Source of the DNA: Athripsodes cinereus
Taxonomy: Eukaryota > Arthropoda > Insecta > Trichoptera > Leptoceridae
Assembly: GCA_947579605.1 (NCBI GenBank)
Contig: OX388309.1
Location: forward strand, 17,492,713 to 17,556,712
Length of the DNA: 64,000 nt
Direction: 5' to 3'
Under the pieces are notes generated by a model. The model saw only the letters and a program-made list of their open reading frames with translations. It had not been told where the DNA came from and did not search any database. Position numbers and translations under genes: made by a program. Below are positions 1-10,545 of this stretch, piece by piece. Within the stretch, counting starts at the first letter, position 1. The number at the start of each line of letters is the position of its first letter.

Positions 1-660
1 AATTGGCTGCGTAGATATCGCGAAGTGATAGGTATATCATGTGATCATCATTTCTCCTGTTTACGTCACTAAATCTTTATAAATTTGCTTTACCTATTTC
101 AGCACTCACGGAGACACATAGTCCTTTCATGGATCGTACGTATAATGTTACGAGTGGTGCTTTTCATTCTCCATCTTAACCTTCACATAAGAAAATACCC
201 TTATAAAAGAATTTCGTCTCGCAATCTTGATACGTACGTATATATAAGAAACATTAGCATAAATTTATTTTCTATTACTCAGTATGAGATGACAGTTTTA
301 TTTTGTAAAACATTCTAAATTTCTTGAAAAAACAAATTCAAAACTTACTTCTCGATTCGACCCGCTGGCCCCGCTGGTGTGTGTACCTACCTCTTTTTTG
401 TGCTATTTATTTTTGAATAATGATTCATTAATCTATTATTTTTTTTAATTGTGTATATTTAATTTTTTTTTTGTTTATCATTTTTATTTATTATCTTCTT
501 TGCATCATATATGCGTCGATATTTTCAACATAACATACAATGAATTTATCGCCAGGATAGAGATTCTCATTTGATTCTGTTTCTTTTCGATGACATTTTT
601 TGTTTTTTTTTTCACTTGGCATTTCTTTGTTTTTTTTTCTTCTCTTTTGTTTTTTCATTT
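1..660. other. AT-rich stretch without a recognisable gene
   Basis: No coding signal stands out. Short frames here are low-complexity, including a lysine/arginine-rich minus-strand frame at 491-685 that arises from T-rich runs. The T-rich part from about 400 to 660 probably belongs to the 3' untranslated region of the LINE whose hairpin follows at 667-702. Confidence 0.5.
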
Positions 661-666
661 TTCCTG

Positions 667-702
667 CTGAGACCGCCTTGGCCAAAAGCTGTTATGGTCT
701 CA
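667..702 (+). repeat. 3'-tail hairpin of a truncated non-LTR element (copy 1)
   Basis: An 8-bp perfect stem, CTGAGACC with GGTCTCAG, encloses a loop containing GGCCAAAAGCTGT. The same loop, with a different but self-complementary stem, recurs at 28809-28849. Both are preceded by T-rich sequence and followed by a similar GATATTT..AGAG string. I read this as the structured 3' end of a LINE family. The family assignment is inference; the shared loop and stem are seen directly. Confidence 0.6.
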
Positions 703-755
703 GTGCGGGGTGATATTTTTAGAGTAATTATAATAAAGATCAGTTAGACAACCCT

Positions 756-1200
756 AGACAAATTGCATTTGGCGATCGACTACAAACGAACTTTTTGACA
801 ATTTATACATAACATAATGTTATGGCACCTACATTGTTGAAAAGTTCGCTTGTAGTCGATTGCCAAATGCAATTTGCAAATTGTCTAGATTAAAAACGTG
901 TTTTATCATCTTTGCGTCATAAAGAAAAATTGCATTTGGCGATTGACTACAAACAAACTTTTTGACAATTTATATATATAATGTTATGGTACATTGTCGG
1001 AAAGTTCGTTTGTAGTCGATCGCCAAATGCAATTTGCAATTTGTCTTGACTAAAAACGTTTGGCCCTAGACAAATTGCATTTAGCGATCGACTACAAACG
1101 AACTTTTTGACAATTTATATATAATGTTATGGTACATTGTCAGAAAGTTCGTTTGTAGTCGATCGCCAAATGCAATTTGTCTTGGGCCCAAACGTTTTTA
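756..1200. repeat. Three consecutive palindromic (fold-back) units
   Basis: Three ~115-150-bp units (about 756-887, 927-1050 and 1051-1200) each carry a left arm with GCATTTGGCGATCGACTAC (or a close variant), a short AT-rich centre with ATAATGTTATGG, and the complementary right arm. The third unit is the most complete. Its terminal repeats extend outward to TAAAAACGTTTGGCCC at 1051-1066 and the matching end at 1185-1200. The units are direct repeats of one another and each is a near-perfect hairpin, which fits a tandemly inserted fold-back MITE. No coding capacity. No superfamily can be assigned and no clear target duplication was found. Confidence 0.85.
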
Positions 1201-2070
1201 AAAACAAAGACATACTGGACGTGCAGTGCGATACATTTTTTCGGAATTTTTGTGTTCCAACATCGATGTCCTTCAAGCATTAGCAATATATTGTCTTACA
1301 AACTTTCTCAACCAACGTCAGTTTAAAACTAGAAGCAAAATTTGATCGGCCACATGACCAATTTTTTCTTTGAATTACCTATGTTTTTTTACCTACCGAA
1401 ATATCTATGTTTTTTTTTATTTTTTGACTTTGGTATTTATCTCATACGCCATGGATATCAGAGCACAATATAGTCCCGTAGGTACTTGCACCTGATACAT
1501 CAAATTTACGATTATTATGGCCCTCAGCACCCATCTTTCGCTGAGGATCAGTGGACAATGCACGTGGTCTGAAAAATCATGTATTTATAAATACACACAC
1601 GTATTAAAACCTTTGCCATGCAAATAATCTTAAATATGGAACTAAGTAGTTACTCTTAAGAATTTCAGAAATGAGCTGGCCTAACACTGGAGACATGTGG
1701 ATTGGAAATTTTGTGGTTATGTTAGATAGAAAAGCTGAAAAAGAATAACAGAAAAAGAAGAAATTTCAAGCTCTTGAAAGTAAAAGAAATAAAATATAAA
1801 TGTAGCTAAAAAACAGTGATATGTCATTTTGACACTGATGAGAATGTAGACGGAGTATGGGGAAAATGAAGAGAAAATAAATACAGTGGCGTTTGCAATT
1901 TAAATTTGTAGTCCAACACGCGATGTCAATTTATTGTGTGAATCCCTAGTTTATTTATCACAAATTTTCGTAACCCTGCATCGCCCAGAATTAAAATAAA
2001 CAGATAACTGAAACCAGAAGAAATGAATTGTTTAAAAAAAAACCGTGCAAATACATGAGTTATCAAAAAA
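1201..2070. other. Anonymous AT-rich DNA
   Basis: No ORF of note, no RNA gene and no recognised repeat. Short TACCTACC-type strings occur, as they do across the window. Confidence 0.5.
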
Positions 2071-2450
2071 ATGGAGTAAGTGTTTACGTAGATAATAGTA
2101 GTAAAAACCTCTTCCCAATAAAATGACTTAAATTTTGACAACTCACATGCCCATATTAATTTAAAAAAATAGCTAAGTACATTCATTGGAAAAGTGTTGA
2201 TAATCTCTTCCCAATGAAAAATCTTGAAGTTAGACACCCCACATGCCCATATTTAAGCAAAAAAAATGGTAGGTACCTACATGGAAAAAGTATTAAAAAC
2301 CTCTTCCCGGTGACAAAGTTTGATGTGTAACACCCCAATTCAATATTTATTTTTGAAAAATAGGCAGTTACCTACCTAAATGGGCAAATGTATTTAAAAT
2401 CTCATCTTTATGTAAAAATTTGAAGTTTGACGTCACAAATGCCTCTACAT
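2071..2450. repeat. Degenerate tandem repeat, ~96-bp period, about four units
   Basis: The string CTCTTCCC recurs at 2109, 2205 and 2301, exactly 96 bp apart, and a diverged CTCATC follows at 2401. Each unit also contains a CACATGCCCATATT-like block and a GGAAAAAGTRTTAA-like block, decaying towards the right end. A minus-strand frame at 1926-2237 is a by-product of this repeat. It looks like a minisatellite of unknown origin. Confidence 0.85.
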
Positions 2451-3057
2451 AAATATGAAGTAATTCAATACAATGAAAAATGTTTGACCGAATATCGCTG
2501 TTTAGCTAATCCATTTTTAAATTTAGCAATTTTTGTGATATGGTCTCATTAAAATTATAATATTCTTATTAATTTATAAGATATTTATAATGTTTTAGCC
2601 CAAAACCTGCCCAAAAGATGGAACCTCGTATAGAGTGTATTATTTATCTTCAGTCTTTCCTTATTTCAGAGTCTATTAAGGACATAGGAACATAGATATT
2701 TACGAACCGACACAAATATTTATGTATGGATTTCCTATGGATTTTCGGTAAATCCATGTTTTCACCGAAAATGTATTCTCATTATTGTAAACGACTAGAG
2801 CAGAAGTGTTGTACTGGTTGTTTTAAAACTGTAGGCCTTAGGAGGGAGAGGGTCTAATTGAATTTATTAAGCTCACCCATCCACATTGGCGATACTGGCC
2901 GGATTCCAAGCTATTGAATTGTTATAACGTGTAGGTGTTTTATTTCTTTATAAAGTAAAACGGGAAAACCTCAATTGGAAATACAGAAAAAATGAAATGT
3001 GTTAGGTACTATAATTCAGAATGTTAAGGCATACTTTCATTTATCTATCTATCTATA
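2451..3057. other. Anonymous AT-rich DNA
   Basis: Nothing recognisable. It ends at the 8-bp target duplication of the hAT-like element. Confidence 0.45.
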
Positions 3058-4126
3058 CTACTTAGCAGAGGCAGCTCTTTGATAATGAGCGGCGGTTCAA
3101 ACGCACCCCCAATTTAAAAAATAGAAACCTAACAATAAGTAATAATTGAAATAAAAAATATTTATAAATTTTCCCATCAACAATATATTATTATTATTCC
3201 AGTTACCATATGAACAACACAGTCATCACATTCACTATTGCTTTTCAACATGCAGCACTACTGTTAGAATATTTTAGTGCGGATGTTGAGCAAACTAAAC
3301 GGTGCAAAATCAAATATCGCACACATTACCCCATACATTTCATATATTATCTTCAATACAAAGTTCGTGGTGTTAAAATTGAGATATTAAAAATATATGG
3401 GATATCTTGAGCAATGAACACAACTATGCTCACACGTAAAAAGGAGTAAGAGATACGCCTTGTAGCATTTTGTCATACATTAACGGAAATTTTTTGACTA
3501 TTGTGTTTTTCATATGTGAAGGGATTCCTGTTATTAGTTATATGTGGACGCGATGAATTAGTACCTACCAAGCGTGGCAAAATGCATGGATTGACATCGT
3601 GAGGTTCAAAGGTCAGCCGTATGCACTGTTATTACTTATTACTTAGTGGTAAGATTTCTATAGACAGTCACCGCTAGTCGCGATTGTGTTATGCAGATAA
3701 TTAGTTTCTTTGTTATCTGTAAGATCATTTTGATTTCGGGCGCGCGTATATCAAAATATTACATACAATTTAAAGAATCTACGATATACCTAAATAAAAT
3801 TAATATATTATCGTTTTAGCTTATAGATTACTATTAAAATGGGTGAATTAAACGTAGAATACATTAAGAACAGAAAATACCAGAGATTAACCTTTCGTAA
3901 CTGAAGTTTTTTTTTTTTTTTTTTTTATTTATTGGTATCAATTAAAGTCATAAAATAAACATGGTCCTGTTAAGTCATAAGTTGACTTGTCAACAGGTTC
4001 TTAATATAAAACAATTATTAAATTACTTTACAATAATACTTATTTATACATACTTATACATACTCTATATCAATTATATACAATTAAATGATATCATAAG
4101 AACTATTTCTATTCTATATTCCATAT

Positions 4127-4359
4127 CTGTGGTGACAAGGTAAAGGGGCATAAGTCAGCTCTGCAGCTCCGAGTCACTCCCCCCCCAGAAATGCAGGCAC
4201 ATGCCATATCCCACAAAGCAATGGTATCGAGGGTAGCCAATGGTACTAGGTAACCCTCGACACCACTACCTGCGAGGCACGGCACATATCCACACCTCCG
4301 CGGAGGGAACAACTCAACACTACAAAACCGACCCACGCCCCTTCACCCTGCCACCACAG
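4127..4359. mobile_element. 233-bp terminal-inverted-repeat element inside the LINE 3' region
   Basis: The left end CTGTGGTGACAAGGTAAAGG and the reverse complement of the right end, CTGTGGTGGCAGGGTGAAGG, match over about 31 bp with scattered transitions. The interior is much more GC-rich than its surroundings. Imperfect ~26-bp direct repeats containing GATATCATA (4086-4110 and 4367-4393) flank it, so a larger local duplication may have accompanied the insertion. A 75-codon minus frame covers it but has no recognisable product. It could be a small DNA transposon or a piece of another repeat; no superfamily is assigned. Confidence 0.6.
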
Positions 4360-4411
4360 GTTAAATAAAACGATATCATAGAAAACTATTTCTACGCTAA
4401 ATCAATAGGTA

Positions 4412-4523
4412 GGTATATCTTAATAATGTAACACATATTTCAAATTCAAATTATTAAATTACTTTACGGTATATCTTAATAATGTAACACATATTTCAAA
4501 TTCAAATTATTAAATTACTTTAC
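4412..4523. repeat. Exact 56-bp tandem duplication
   Basis: Positions 4412-4467 are repeated identically at 4468-4523, both beginning GGTATATCTTAATAATG. The perfect identity suggests a recent replication-slippage event in the LINE 3' region, or an assembly duplication. Confidence 0.9.
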
Positions 4524-4649
4524 AATAATTTTCAATTATTCATTCTCTATTTATATTCTATACAATCTCGTAAAAACTATTTGTACTATACATTAATATA
4601 TCTTAAAAAATATAATTTATTATTCTTAATATCTATTACATTTCTATTA

Positions 4650-5678
4650 TTATAATATATTATCAATTATATTGTCCATATTGTTTATTATCCATTGTTT
4701 TATTGATATTTTCAAATTCCTCATTTTAGGGTTGTTTTTAATATTTTTAGGTAATTTGTTTATTATTTTCGGTATTAGATACTCTAGTGTTCTACTGCCA
4801 TATTTATTGTTAACTTTGGGAATAACCAACCCTTCATTCTTAGTAAATCTAGTATTATGAATATGTAGTAACCTATTTCTATAACTATTTTTAAAAATAT
4901 TAGACAATAACAATTTATGTAATAATATTCCCTTAGAAGTCATTATATTGTTAGCTTTATACGTTTTGTTAGCATCAAAGTGCCTACCTGGGATGGATTT
5001 ATAGTTGGTGACTATTTTAACTAAAATATTTTGTATGCTTTGTACTTTATTTAGATTTGTTTTAGTTGTGTTTCCCCAAATGGTTATTCCATATCGAATA
5101 AAGGACTCTGCTAAAGATAAATAAATTATTTTAGAAATTTTTTTAGGAACAAAATGTTTTACTTTATGAAGTCTCCCGGCTATTGATCTTAATCTATTGC
5201 ATAGTTTACTAATATGTTCATCCCATTTAAAGTTATAATCTATTATTACCCCCAGATATTTGTACGATTTTACCCCATCAATTTTATTACAATTACAATT
5301 ATTTTGAATATTGAAGTGAATACAATTATTGTCATGCAAAATTATACCAGGATATGGCAATGTTTTACTGTGAGGAGTTTTTATATGTAATAATTTAGTT
5401 TTCTTAGTATTAATTGTTAAGCCGTAATCATGCGACCATTTAACTAAGGTATTGTAGTCGTCTTGAAGTAATCTGCAAGCTTCTACAATGTTTTCATGGG
5501 CCATTACCAACGCGGTATCATCAGCATAGATATAATGTTTAGCATTTTTAAAAATATTTTTTATCATGGATACGTAAATCAAATACAATATAGGGCCTAA
5601 AATTGAGCCTTGAGGAACTCCAGATTTAACTGTCTTTATAGTACTTAGTTTGTCTTTTATTCTATCTTCTGTGTCTAT
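4650..5678 (-). pseudogene. C-terminal reverse transcriptase fragment of a LINE
   Basis: The minus frame is open from 5678 to the stop at 4650, about 342 codons. It starts inside the RT palm: SGVPQGSILGP comes first, then the catalytic YADD box, then a thumb-like region (KYLGVIIDYNFKWDEHI) and the conserved C-terminal region ending in a lysine/isoleucine-rich tail. The RT fingers, the first catalytic aspartate and the endonuclease domain are missing, so it cannot be functional. A TAG stop lies just upstream at 5679-5681, where homology ends. Family knowledge places the SGVPQGS plus YADD/FADD arrangement in the Jockey/CR1/I group; the clade was not resolved. Confidence 0.85.
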
Positions 5679-6003
5679 CTAAAGTGTTCGCTAATAGTAA
5701 AGAGAGCAGGATAGAATTTCTTTACAAGGAATAAGATAGGTGTTTTTTTTAACCGAACCCCCGCAAATACATATTCCCGGCCGCCTCTGCTACGTAGGTG
5801 TGGATAAACAGTAAATCGCAAGCGGTTTGAGGGTCTACCTTGCTTATAGTTCTAAAAGTGCTCCGATTTTGAAAAGGCGACTTAAAATAGGTTTGAGATT
5901 CTGAGAAAATATTCTAAACAAAACCGCGACTGGGTGACCCTCATTTTTGTAAAATATCGGAAAAAATCTTGGGGTTCATGAAATATTTAAATTTCTTATC
6001 TAT

Positions 6004-6057
6004 CATCATCATCATCATCGCCCTCAACGCTCCTCTCGGGAGCACAGGGCAGAAACC
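6004..6057 (-). mobile_element. 54-bp extreme 5'-truncated RTE-type LINE insertion
   Basis: A 54-bp segment holding the last coding bases of the RTE-like family seen at 11055-11330 and 26673-26946, followed by its (TGA)n tail, lies on the minus strand. A perfect 13-bp target duplication, ATTTCTTATCTAT, occupies 5991-6003 and 6058-6070. The duplication shows it arrived by its own retrotransposition event and is not a leftover of a longer copy. Confidence 0.9.
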
Positions 6058-6070
6058 ATTTCTTATCTAT

Positions 6071-6800
6071 ACCCATTAAGAAAATTAATCCGATTTGTGG
6101 GGCAGAAATTTGTAATTTAGAGTGTAAAAGAAATCGTAAAATTCTGGGAATCTGAGGTATGTTTTCCTGTGATAATTGCTGTTAAGTACCGTAATTGAAA
6201 TAGATACGTGATCTTTCTCATTTTATTCCTCAAATTTGCATTATTTTTCTTTGTTAAAGTGATTTGGTATCTTGTATCAAATACCTATATTTTGGTAAGT
6301 ACCTACTCGTATAACTTCAATTAGCTTAGTTTAGATAAGTAATGTAAATGATAATTTTTGTTGTTAGGTTCGTAGGTATGTAAGTAAAATACGTTTTGCT
6401 ACGTGTGATATTTACTAAATGTGTTGGTCCAACTATTTGTTATTCACAATGTACGGATTCTCTAAGTCCCACAGCTCCTGTACACCAACTCACCTTTGTA
6501 CTAACTTATTAACGTTGTGCATCAGTAGGTATCCATACAATATAATATATTGAATTGTTAACACGTGTGTATAAATGTGTCATCGATAAATTACCCGTAA
6601 ATGTCGTGTTTTATTGTAAAATCTTATATTATTAACTTTATATTATCATCATCTTTAGAGTCATCGTACATAAAACATTTCTCCGAATATGTGTCTATGT
6701 CTTCAGGGCTTACGTAGCAAAAAGGGATCTTTTCGAAAAATTTCTTGCTCATCAAAATAAGTTTAACTTTTCTATTTTTGAAGAGGAAACACTATGAAAG
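6071..6800. other. Anonymous AT-rich DNA
   Basis: No gene or repeat recognised. Confidence 0.4.
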
Positions 6801-7003
6801 CTCATTTTTAAATTAAGGTAATAAAAAATAAAAAATCAAACACTGTATAATTTTCACTAATTAATATATTGCTTAGAAGTTTTTCGGACATACGTCCATC
6901 CCCAGTTATAAATATCTTATAACTGAGTTATAAGTATATATTAATTAGTGAAAGTTATACAGTGTTTAATTTTTTTATTTTTTATTACCTAAATTTAAAA
7001 TAA
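6801..7003. mobile_element. Fold-back MITE-like palindrome
   Basis: Left arm 6801-6870 and right arm 6933-7003 are complementary over about 65-70 bp, with few mismatches. They share AGGTAATAAAAAATAAAAAA and CACTAATTAATATAT. The spacer is about 60 bp and itself partly palindromic (ATAACTGAGTTAT). No coding capacity, no assigned superfamily and no clear target duplication. Confidence 0.75.
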
Positions 7004-7046
7004 GTTTCTAATTTTTTTTTTCACAAACAAACAGTTATAACACAAA

Positions 7047-7248
7047 TCGATACCTTAATTCGCAGATTGGGTAACTCCATTTTTTGACAAAATGACTTAA
7101 TGATGTCATGATGTTGACTGTATTCCAACAAACATGCTAGGTAAATTTGAAAAATCCAACGTTATTACAAATGCCTTAAAAAAACCTCAAGAAAATTGTG
7201 TAACTCCAATGTTAGTATTTACAACGCTGCAAATTGGGTAACTCTACC
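7047..7248 (+). repeat. Repeat with GGGTAACTCCA motifs (locus 1)
   Basis: Three direct motifs occur: a 33-bp block ending GCAGATTGGGTAACTCCA (7047-7079), GAAAATTGTGTAACTCCA (7191-7208) and GCAAATTGGGTAACTC (7229-7244). All three blocks recur at 12317-12582 with the 33-bp block inverted. The surrounding sequence is not conserved. It looks like the terminal and subterminal repeats of an unidentified mobile element. Confidence 0.6.
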
Positions 7249-7260
7249 ATTCTGTATGGA

Positions 7261-7670
7261 GACTTGCGAGAGATAGGTTGTGTATTAGGAATATTTGACA
7301 AAAAAGTGGTTTTGGATATCTTATCCTGTCAAAAAATGTTAGATAACTGTAACCATAAGTGTCAGCTTTATTTCCCTCAATTTTTTAAAGTTTTTTTTAT
7401 CATTTGCTCATTATGTGATGTAGTTAATATGTAAGGAACTTACATTTTAAATAATGCAACTTTTGCAGGAGTTAACTATGTGGAATTTAATTATTACTGG
7501 ATATGTTTGCGCTCAAATTTTGAAGCTGATTTACTGATATTGTATTGTTTTTTAACATAATATATTATTATGTTATTATTTTTTAGTCAAATAAAAAATC
7601 TAGGTTTTCAATACACGACACACAATAAACGACATTATTTTTTGATATATTAGGATTTGTTGAATCATGA
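7261..7670. other. Spacer leading into the LINE fragment
   Basis: No gene. The last ~110 bp may be decayed upstream LINE coding sequence, because a possible frame is broken by TAA and TGA stops, the last at 7668-7670. Confidence 0.35.
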
Positions 7671-9236
7671 TTATTTTTAAATTTACCCAACGACTTACCC
7701 AGCATCATAATTACCATTGACGACGTCAAAAATGCGATCCTTGCTTTGGACATTTCAAAGACAGCTGGTCCAGATGGTATCCCAAATGTATTTGTAAAAA
7801 GTTGCATCGGTGTCCTAACAAATCATTTGCAAGTCATTTTTAATTTATCATTGAGATTGGGAATTTTTCCTGATTCATGGAAAACTGGTTTTATCTGTCC
7901 AATTTTTAAAAAAGGTGAAAAATGCCAAATTACAAACTACAGACCAATATGCATCTTGTCTGCAGTTCCCAAGCTTTTCGAATCAATAATTGTAAGGAAA
8001 ATAAACCACAGTGTAAACAATTTCATCTCCACTCAACAACATGGCTTTGTCCTTAAAAAATCCACACTTACAAATTTACTTACTTATCAGCACTTTATTA
8101 TGAATACTCTTTCCAAGAGAGGACAAGTCGACTCCGTATACACAGACTTTTCAAAAGCGTTTGACAAGGTGTCTCATGACAGGCTACTATGTAAATTACG
8201 TGGCTATGGAGTCGACGGAATCTTTCATCAGTGGTTGGAGAGCTACCTCGAGCAAAGAACATTGAGGGTTAAGATTGGGAATTGCACATCGGATCCTATA
8301 TGTGCGTCTAGTGGGGTGCCCCAGGGGTCGCATTTGGGACCATTACTGTTCAATATTTTTGTAAATGACATAGTCAAGATTTTCAGTGATATAGAGGTGT
8401 TGCTTTTTGCTGATGATCTGAAGCTTTACAAGAGTATTGACAATATCGATGACTGTTCTACATTACAAAACAACTTGAATAGTTTAAATGATTGGTGTAA
8501 ACAGAACGGTCTTGATCTCAATGTTTCAAAGTGTCAGATCATCAGATTCCACAAAACAAGATCCCACCTCACGTTTAATTACTCCATCGACAATGTCACA
8601 CTTGAAAGTGTAACGAGCTTGAGGGATCTTGGCATCACATTCACTGAGAATCTGACTTTCAATATTCATATTGAGGAAACTGTTGGTAAGGCAATGAAAG
8701 TTCTTGGTTTTATCTTTAGATTGTCGGTGGATATGAAATTTATCCAATCTTACAGGCTACTGTTTGTATCTCTAGTCAGACCATTGCTAGAGTATAACAC
8801 TGTGGTGTGGTCTCCAAACTATGCCATACACATCAACAGTATTGAAAGGGTGCAAAGAAAATTTTTAAGATTAATTAATTTTAAGATGGGTATTCCCTTG
8901 GAAAATAATGACTATCCCGCTTTAATGAATGAACTCAACTTGCCCAGTTTACAAAATCGTCGAGGAATGTTCGATCTCTGTCTTCTGCATAAATTGTTAA
9001 ATGGAGCAATAGATTCTTCTGAACTTCTCGGACTTGTCCAATTTCATGTCCCGACTAGATCTACTAGGCAAACATCACTGTTTCATGAGCAATACGCCCG
9101 AAACAATTATATGTTTCATTCCCCTATGGTACGTATCCATAGACTGGGTAATCTGGTAGAGGGTCACGCCAATGTCATTGCCGACAGTTTCACCAAATAC
9201 AAATCTGACGTAATTAAATACTTTTCTCAAATGTAA
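7671..9236 (+). CDS. 5'-truncated non-LTR reverse transcriptase (Jockey/CR1 group)
   Basis: The frame is open for 521 codons and ends in TAA at 9234-9236. No ATG marks a natural start; the open stretch simply follows a TGA. In order it shows the RT entry region KTAGPDGIPN, a WKTGFICPIFKKG finger motif, NYRPICILSAVPKLFE, the first catalytic aspartate in VYTDFSKAFDKV, SSGVPQGSHLGPLLF, the FADD box with the catalytic pair, and the thumb and C-terminal region to a lysine-rich end. The endonuclease and any ORF1 are absent, so the copy is dead on arrival even though its RT is uninterrupted. The element would copy its RNA at a nicked chromosomal site. The remnant at 44739 encodes a homologous C-terminus, so related LINEs are present twice more. 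Confidence 0.85.
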   Translation, partial: LFLNLPNDLPSIIITIDDVKNAILALDISKTAGPDGIPNVFVKSCIGVLTNHLQVIFNLSLRLGIFPDSWKTGFICPIFKKGEKCQITNYRPICILSAVPKLFESIIVRKINHSVNNFISTQQHGFVLKKSTLTNLLTYQHFIMNTLSKRGQVDSVYTDFSKAFDKVSHDRLLCKLRGYGVDGIFHQWLESYLEQRTLRVKIGNCTSDPICASSGVPQGSHLGPLLFNIFVNDIVKIFSDIEVLLFADDLKLYKSIDNIDDCSTLQNNLNSLNDWCKQNGLDLNVSKCQIIRFHKTRSHLTFNYSIDNVTLESVTSLRDLGITFTENLTFNIHIEETVGKAMKVLGFIFRLSVDMKFIQSYRLLFVSLVRPLLEYNTVVWSPNYAIHINSIERVQRKFLRLINFKMGIPLENNDYPALMNELNLPSLQNRRGMFDLCLLHKLLNGAIDSSELLGLVQFHVPTRSTRQTSLFHEQYARNNYMFHSPMVRIHRLGNLVEGHANVIADSFTKYKSDVIKYFSQM

Positions 9237-9785
9237 TACCTACTGACAATGGGTGAATCGAGGGTTATTGAACATTAGTCTTATTTAATTGCTAACCATT
9301 GTAATTTATTGTTTGTTTTGTGTACATATTGTAATAATTCTCTAGTTTTATAATGCATTTATTTGTATGAATCATTTTCATCTTAGTTTTTTTTTTTAAC
9401 TCAAGATATATTTTCTGTTAGTTGTCGTCTAAACTTTTTTATTTCAAAATTATTGAATTCTTAATTCTTATTTTTTTTTATTCCTGATCTAATTGATTTT
9501 TTTAATTCAAAATTTTATTTTTATTACTTGTTATTTAAAGACATTGATATTGTATCTATTTGTGTGTGTTTGTACATATTTTGACGTTACATATAAATTA
9601 AATTTTTACTTTTATGAACTGACATCTCAACATTATATTTTGTTATTTTAACTATTATCTCTACTTTTATTTTGATTATTATTTTTTATGACTTTGAATT
9701 TGCTTGTTGTTGTTATATTTATTTTGTGCTGTTAACATGTAAAAGGCGAAAGCCGTGAATGTGCTTAAATAAATAAATAAATAAA
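9237..9785 (+). repeat. 3' untranslated region and tail of the preceding LINE
   Basis: AT-rich sequence with no frame, ending in a small hairpin, AAAAGGCGAAAGCCGT (9741-9756), and a tail of AAAT repeats to 9785. The hairpin and the AAATA-type tail recur after other truncated LINEs in the window (see 15285, 26610, 27000 and 56908). Confidence 0.8.
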
Positions 9786-9944
9786 TGAGCTCAAAATCCA
9801 AATAACTGAACGTGTATCTACATACATTACCTACTTATCATTTAAAGTTTGATTTCTCGACCGACGGTTCTTGGTGGAAGTTCATATTAATAATTTTTAA
9901 AATGAAACACGATATATAGTTATTCCACTATTAACATTATTTAT

Positions 9945-9990
9945 TTTGCGAGCTGGATTTTAAGAGCTTCCGCTCTCATCGTCAGGCAAA
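9945..9990 (-). other. CTGACGA-containing stem-loop, possibly a Penelope-like remnant
   Basis: On the minus strand CCTGACGATGAGAGC is followed by GGAA and GCTCTT, forming a stem-loop after a CTGACGA string. Such strings occur in terminal repeats of Penelope-like elements, some of which carry hammerhead ribozymes. Nearby, CGACGGTTCTTGGTGGAA (from 9860) resembles a string near 61013. No RT or GIY-YIG frame is visible and the GAAA of a true hammerhead is missing, so this is a weak call. Confidence 0.3.
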
Positions 9991-10429
9991 AGTAAAATGT
10001 TTACTTATCATTTTATAGATGAATAGCAGACTAAAGACTATGGTTAAAAAATCGTATGAGTGAAACAAATCCCAGAAGTCATGATTTTCTACAAATTTAT
10101 CAAAGAAAATTCGAATTTTTATTACAGAATTGGCCCATCATATTACTTGATAGTGGTAATCTTGCAGAAATCCAAAATATAAATACCTACTGATGATAAT
10201 AATTTAGATAATAATGCGACACAAGGGATATTGTTAGATGCACAGGCTAATGCTATTTATTGATCATAATATTGCAACAGAGAAGGGCAGCATAAGAGTC
10301 AACATCTTGTTAGTCCCATATTAAGAACATTCAGATTCTGATGAAAACTCTGAGACTTCTTTTGGAGAAAGGATGAATCATGGAGTAATAAAATTTTTAA
10401 ATTAAAATTTAAAAAGTCAAAAAGACGTG
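9991..10429. other. Anonymous AT-rich DNA
   Basis: A broken plus frame around 10140-10270 (containing DDNNLDNNATQGILL) may be transposon debris, but no family is recognised. Confidence 0.35.
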
Positions 10430-10545
10430 TGATAAACTCGCCCTCTGTATATTGATCACACCTAATTTGAATGCATTTTTTTTTATAAAATTGTATATAT
10501 TGTGATTAATGTACAGTAAAGAATGAATGAATAAATAAATAAATT
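10430..10545 (+). repeat. LINE-like tail
   Basis: AT-rich sequence ending in GAATGAATAAATAAATAAAT, typical of the simple-repeat tails that end LINE copies in this window. No coding part is recognised upstream. Confidence 0.45.

Larger units (their letters stand above)
3909..5685 (-). mobile_element. 5'-truncated non-LTR retrotransposon (Jockey/CR1-like)
   Basis: The element runs right to left. It enters inside the reverse transcriptase domain near 5685, its ORF ends at 4650, a long AT-rich 3' untranslated region follows, and it finishes in a poly(A) tail seen as ~18 T at 3909-3926. Truncation inside the RT and the 3' poly(A) are standard for target-primed reverse transcription. The 3' region itself holds a TIR element (4127-4359) and a 56-bp tandem duplication (4412-4523). 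No clear target duplication could be identified. Confidence 0.75.
3066..5789. mobile_element. Non-autonomous hAT-like element with a LINE nested inside
   Basis: The left end CAGAGGCAGC and the reverse complement of the right end, CAGAGGCGGC, form a ~10-bp terminal inverted repeat. They are flanked by CTACTTAG (3058-3065) and CTACGTAG (5790-5797), an 8-bp target duplication with one mismatch, the length typical of the hAT superfamily. Without the LINE at 3909-5685 the element would be about 0.95 kb, and no transposase is visible. The TIR is short, so the call rests mainly on the 8-bp duplication at the matching position. Confidence 0.6.

Noticed and set aside
491..685. Minus-strand 64-codon lysine-rich frame
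   Set aside because: It arises from T-rich low-complexity sequence next to a LINE 3' hairpin; no domain.
756..1200. Regular repeats considered as a CRISPR array
   Set aside because: The units are long near-perfect hairpins with no unique spacers, in a eukaryotic transposon-rich context.
1926..2237. Minus-strand 103-codon frame
   Set aside because: It lies across the 96-bp tandem repeat; residue repeats follow the DNA period.
3961..4143. 60-codon plus-strand frame
   Set aside because: AT-rich LINE 3' untranslated region read on the wrong strand.
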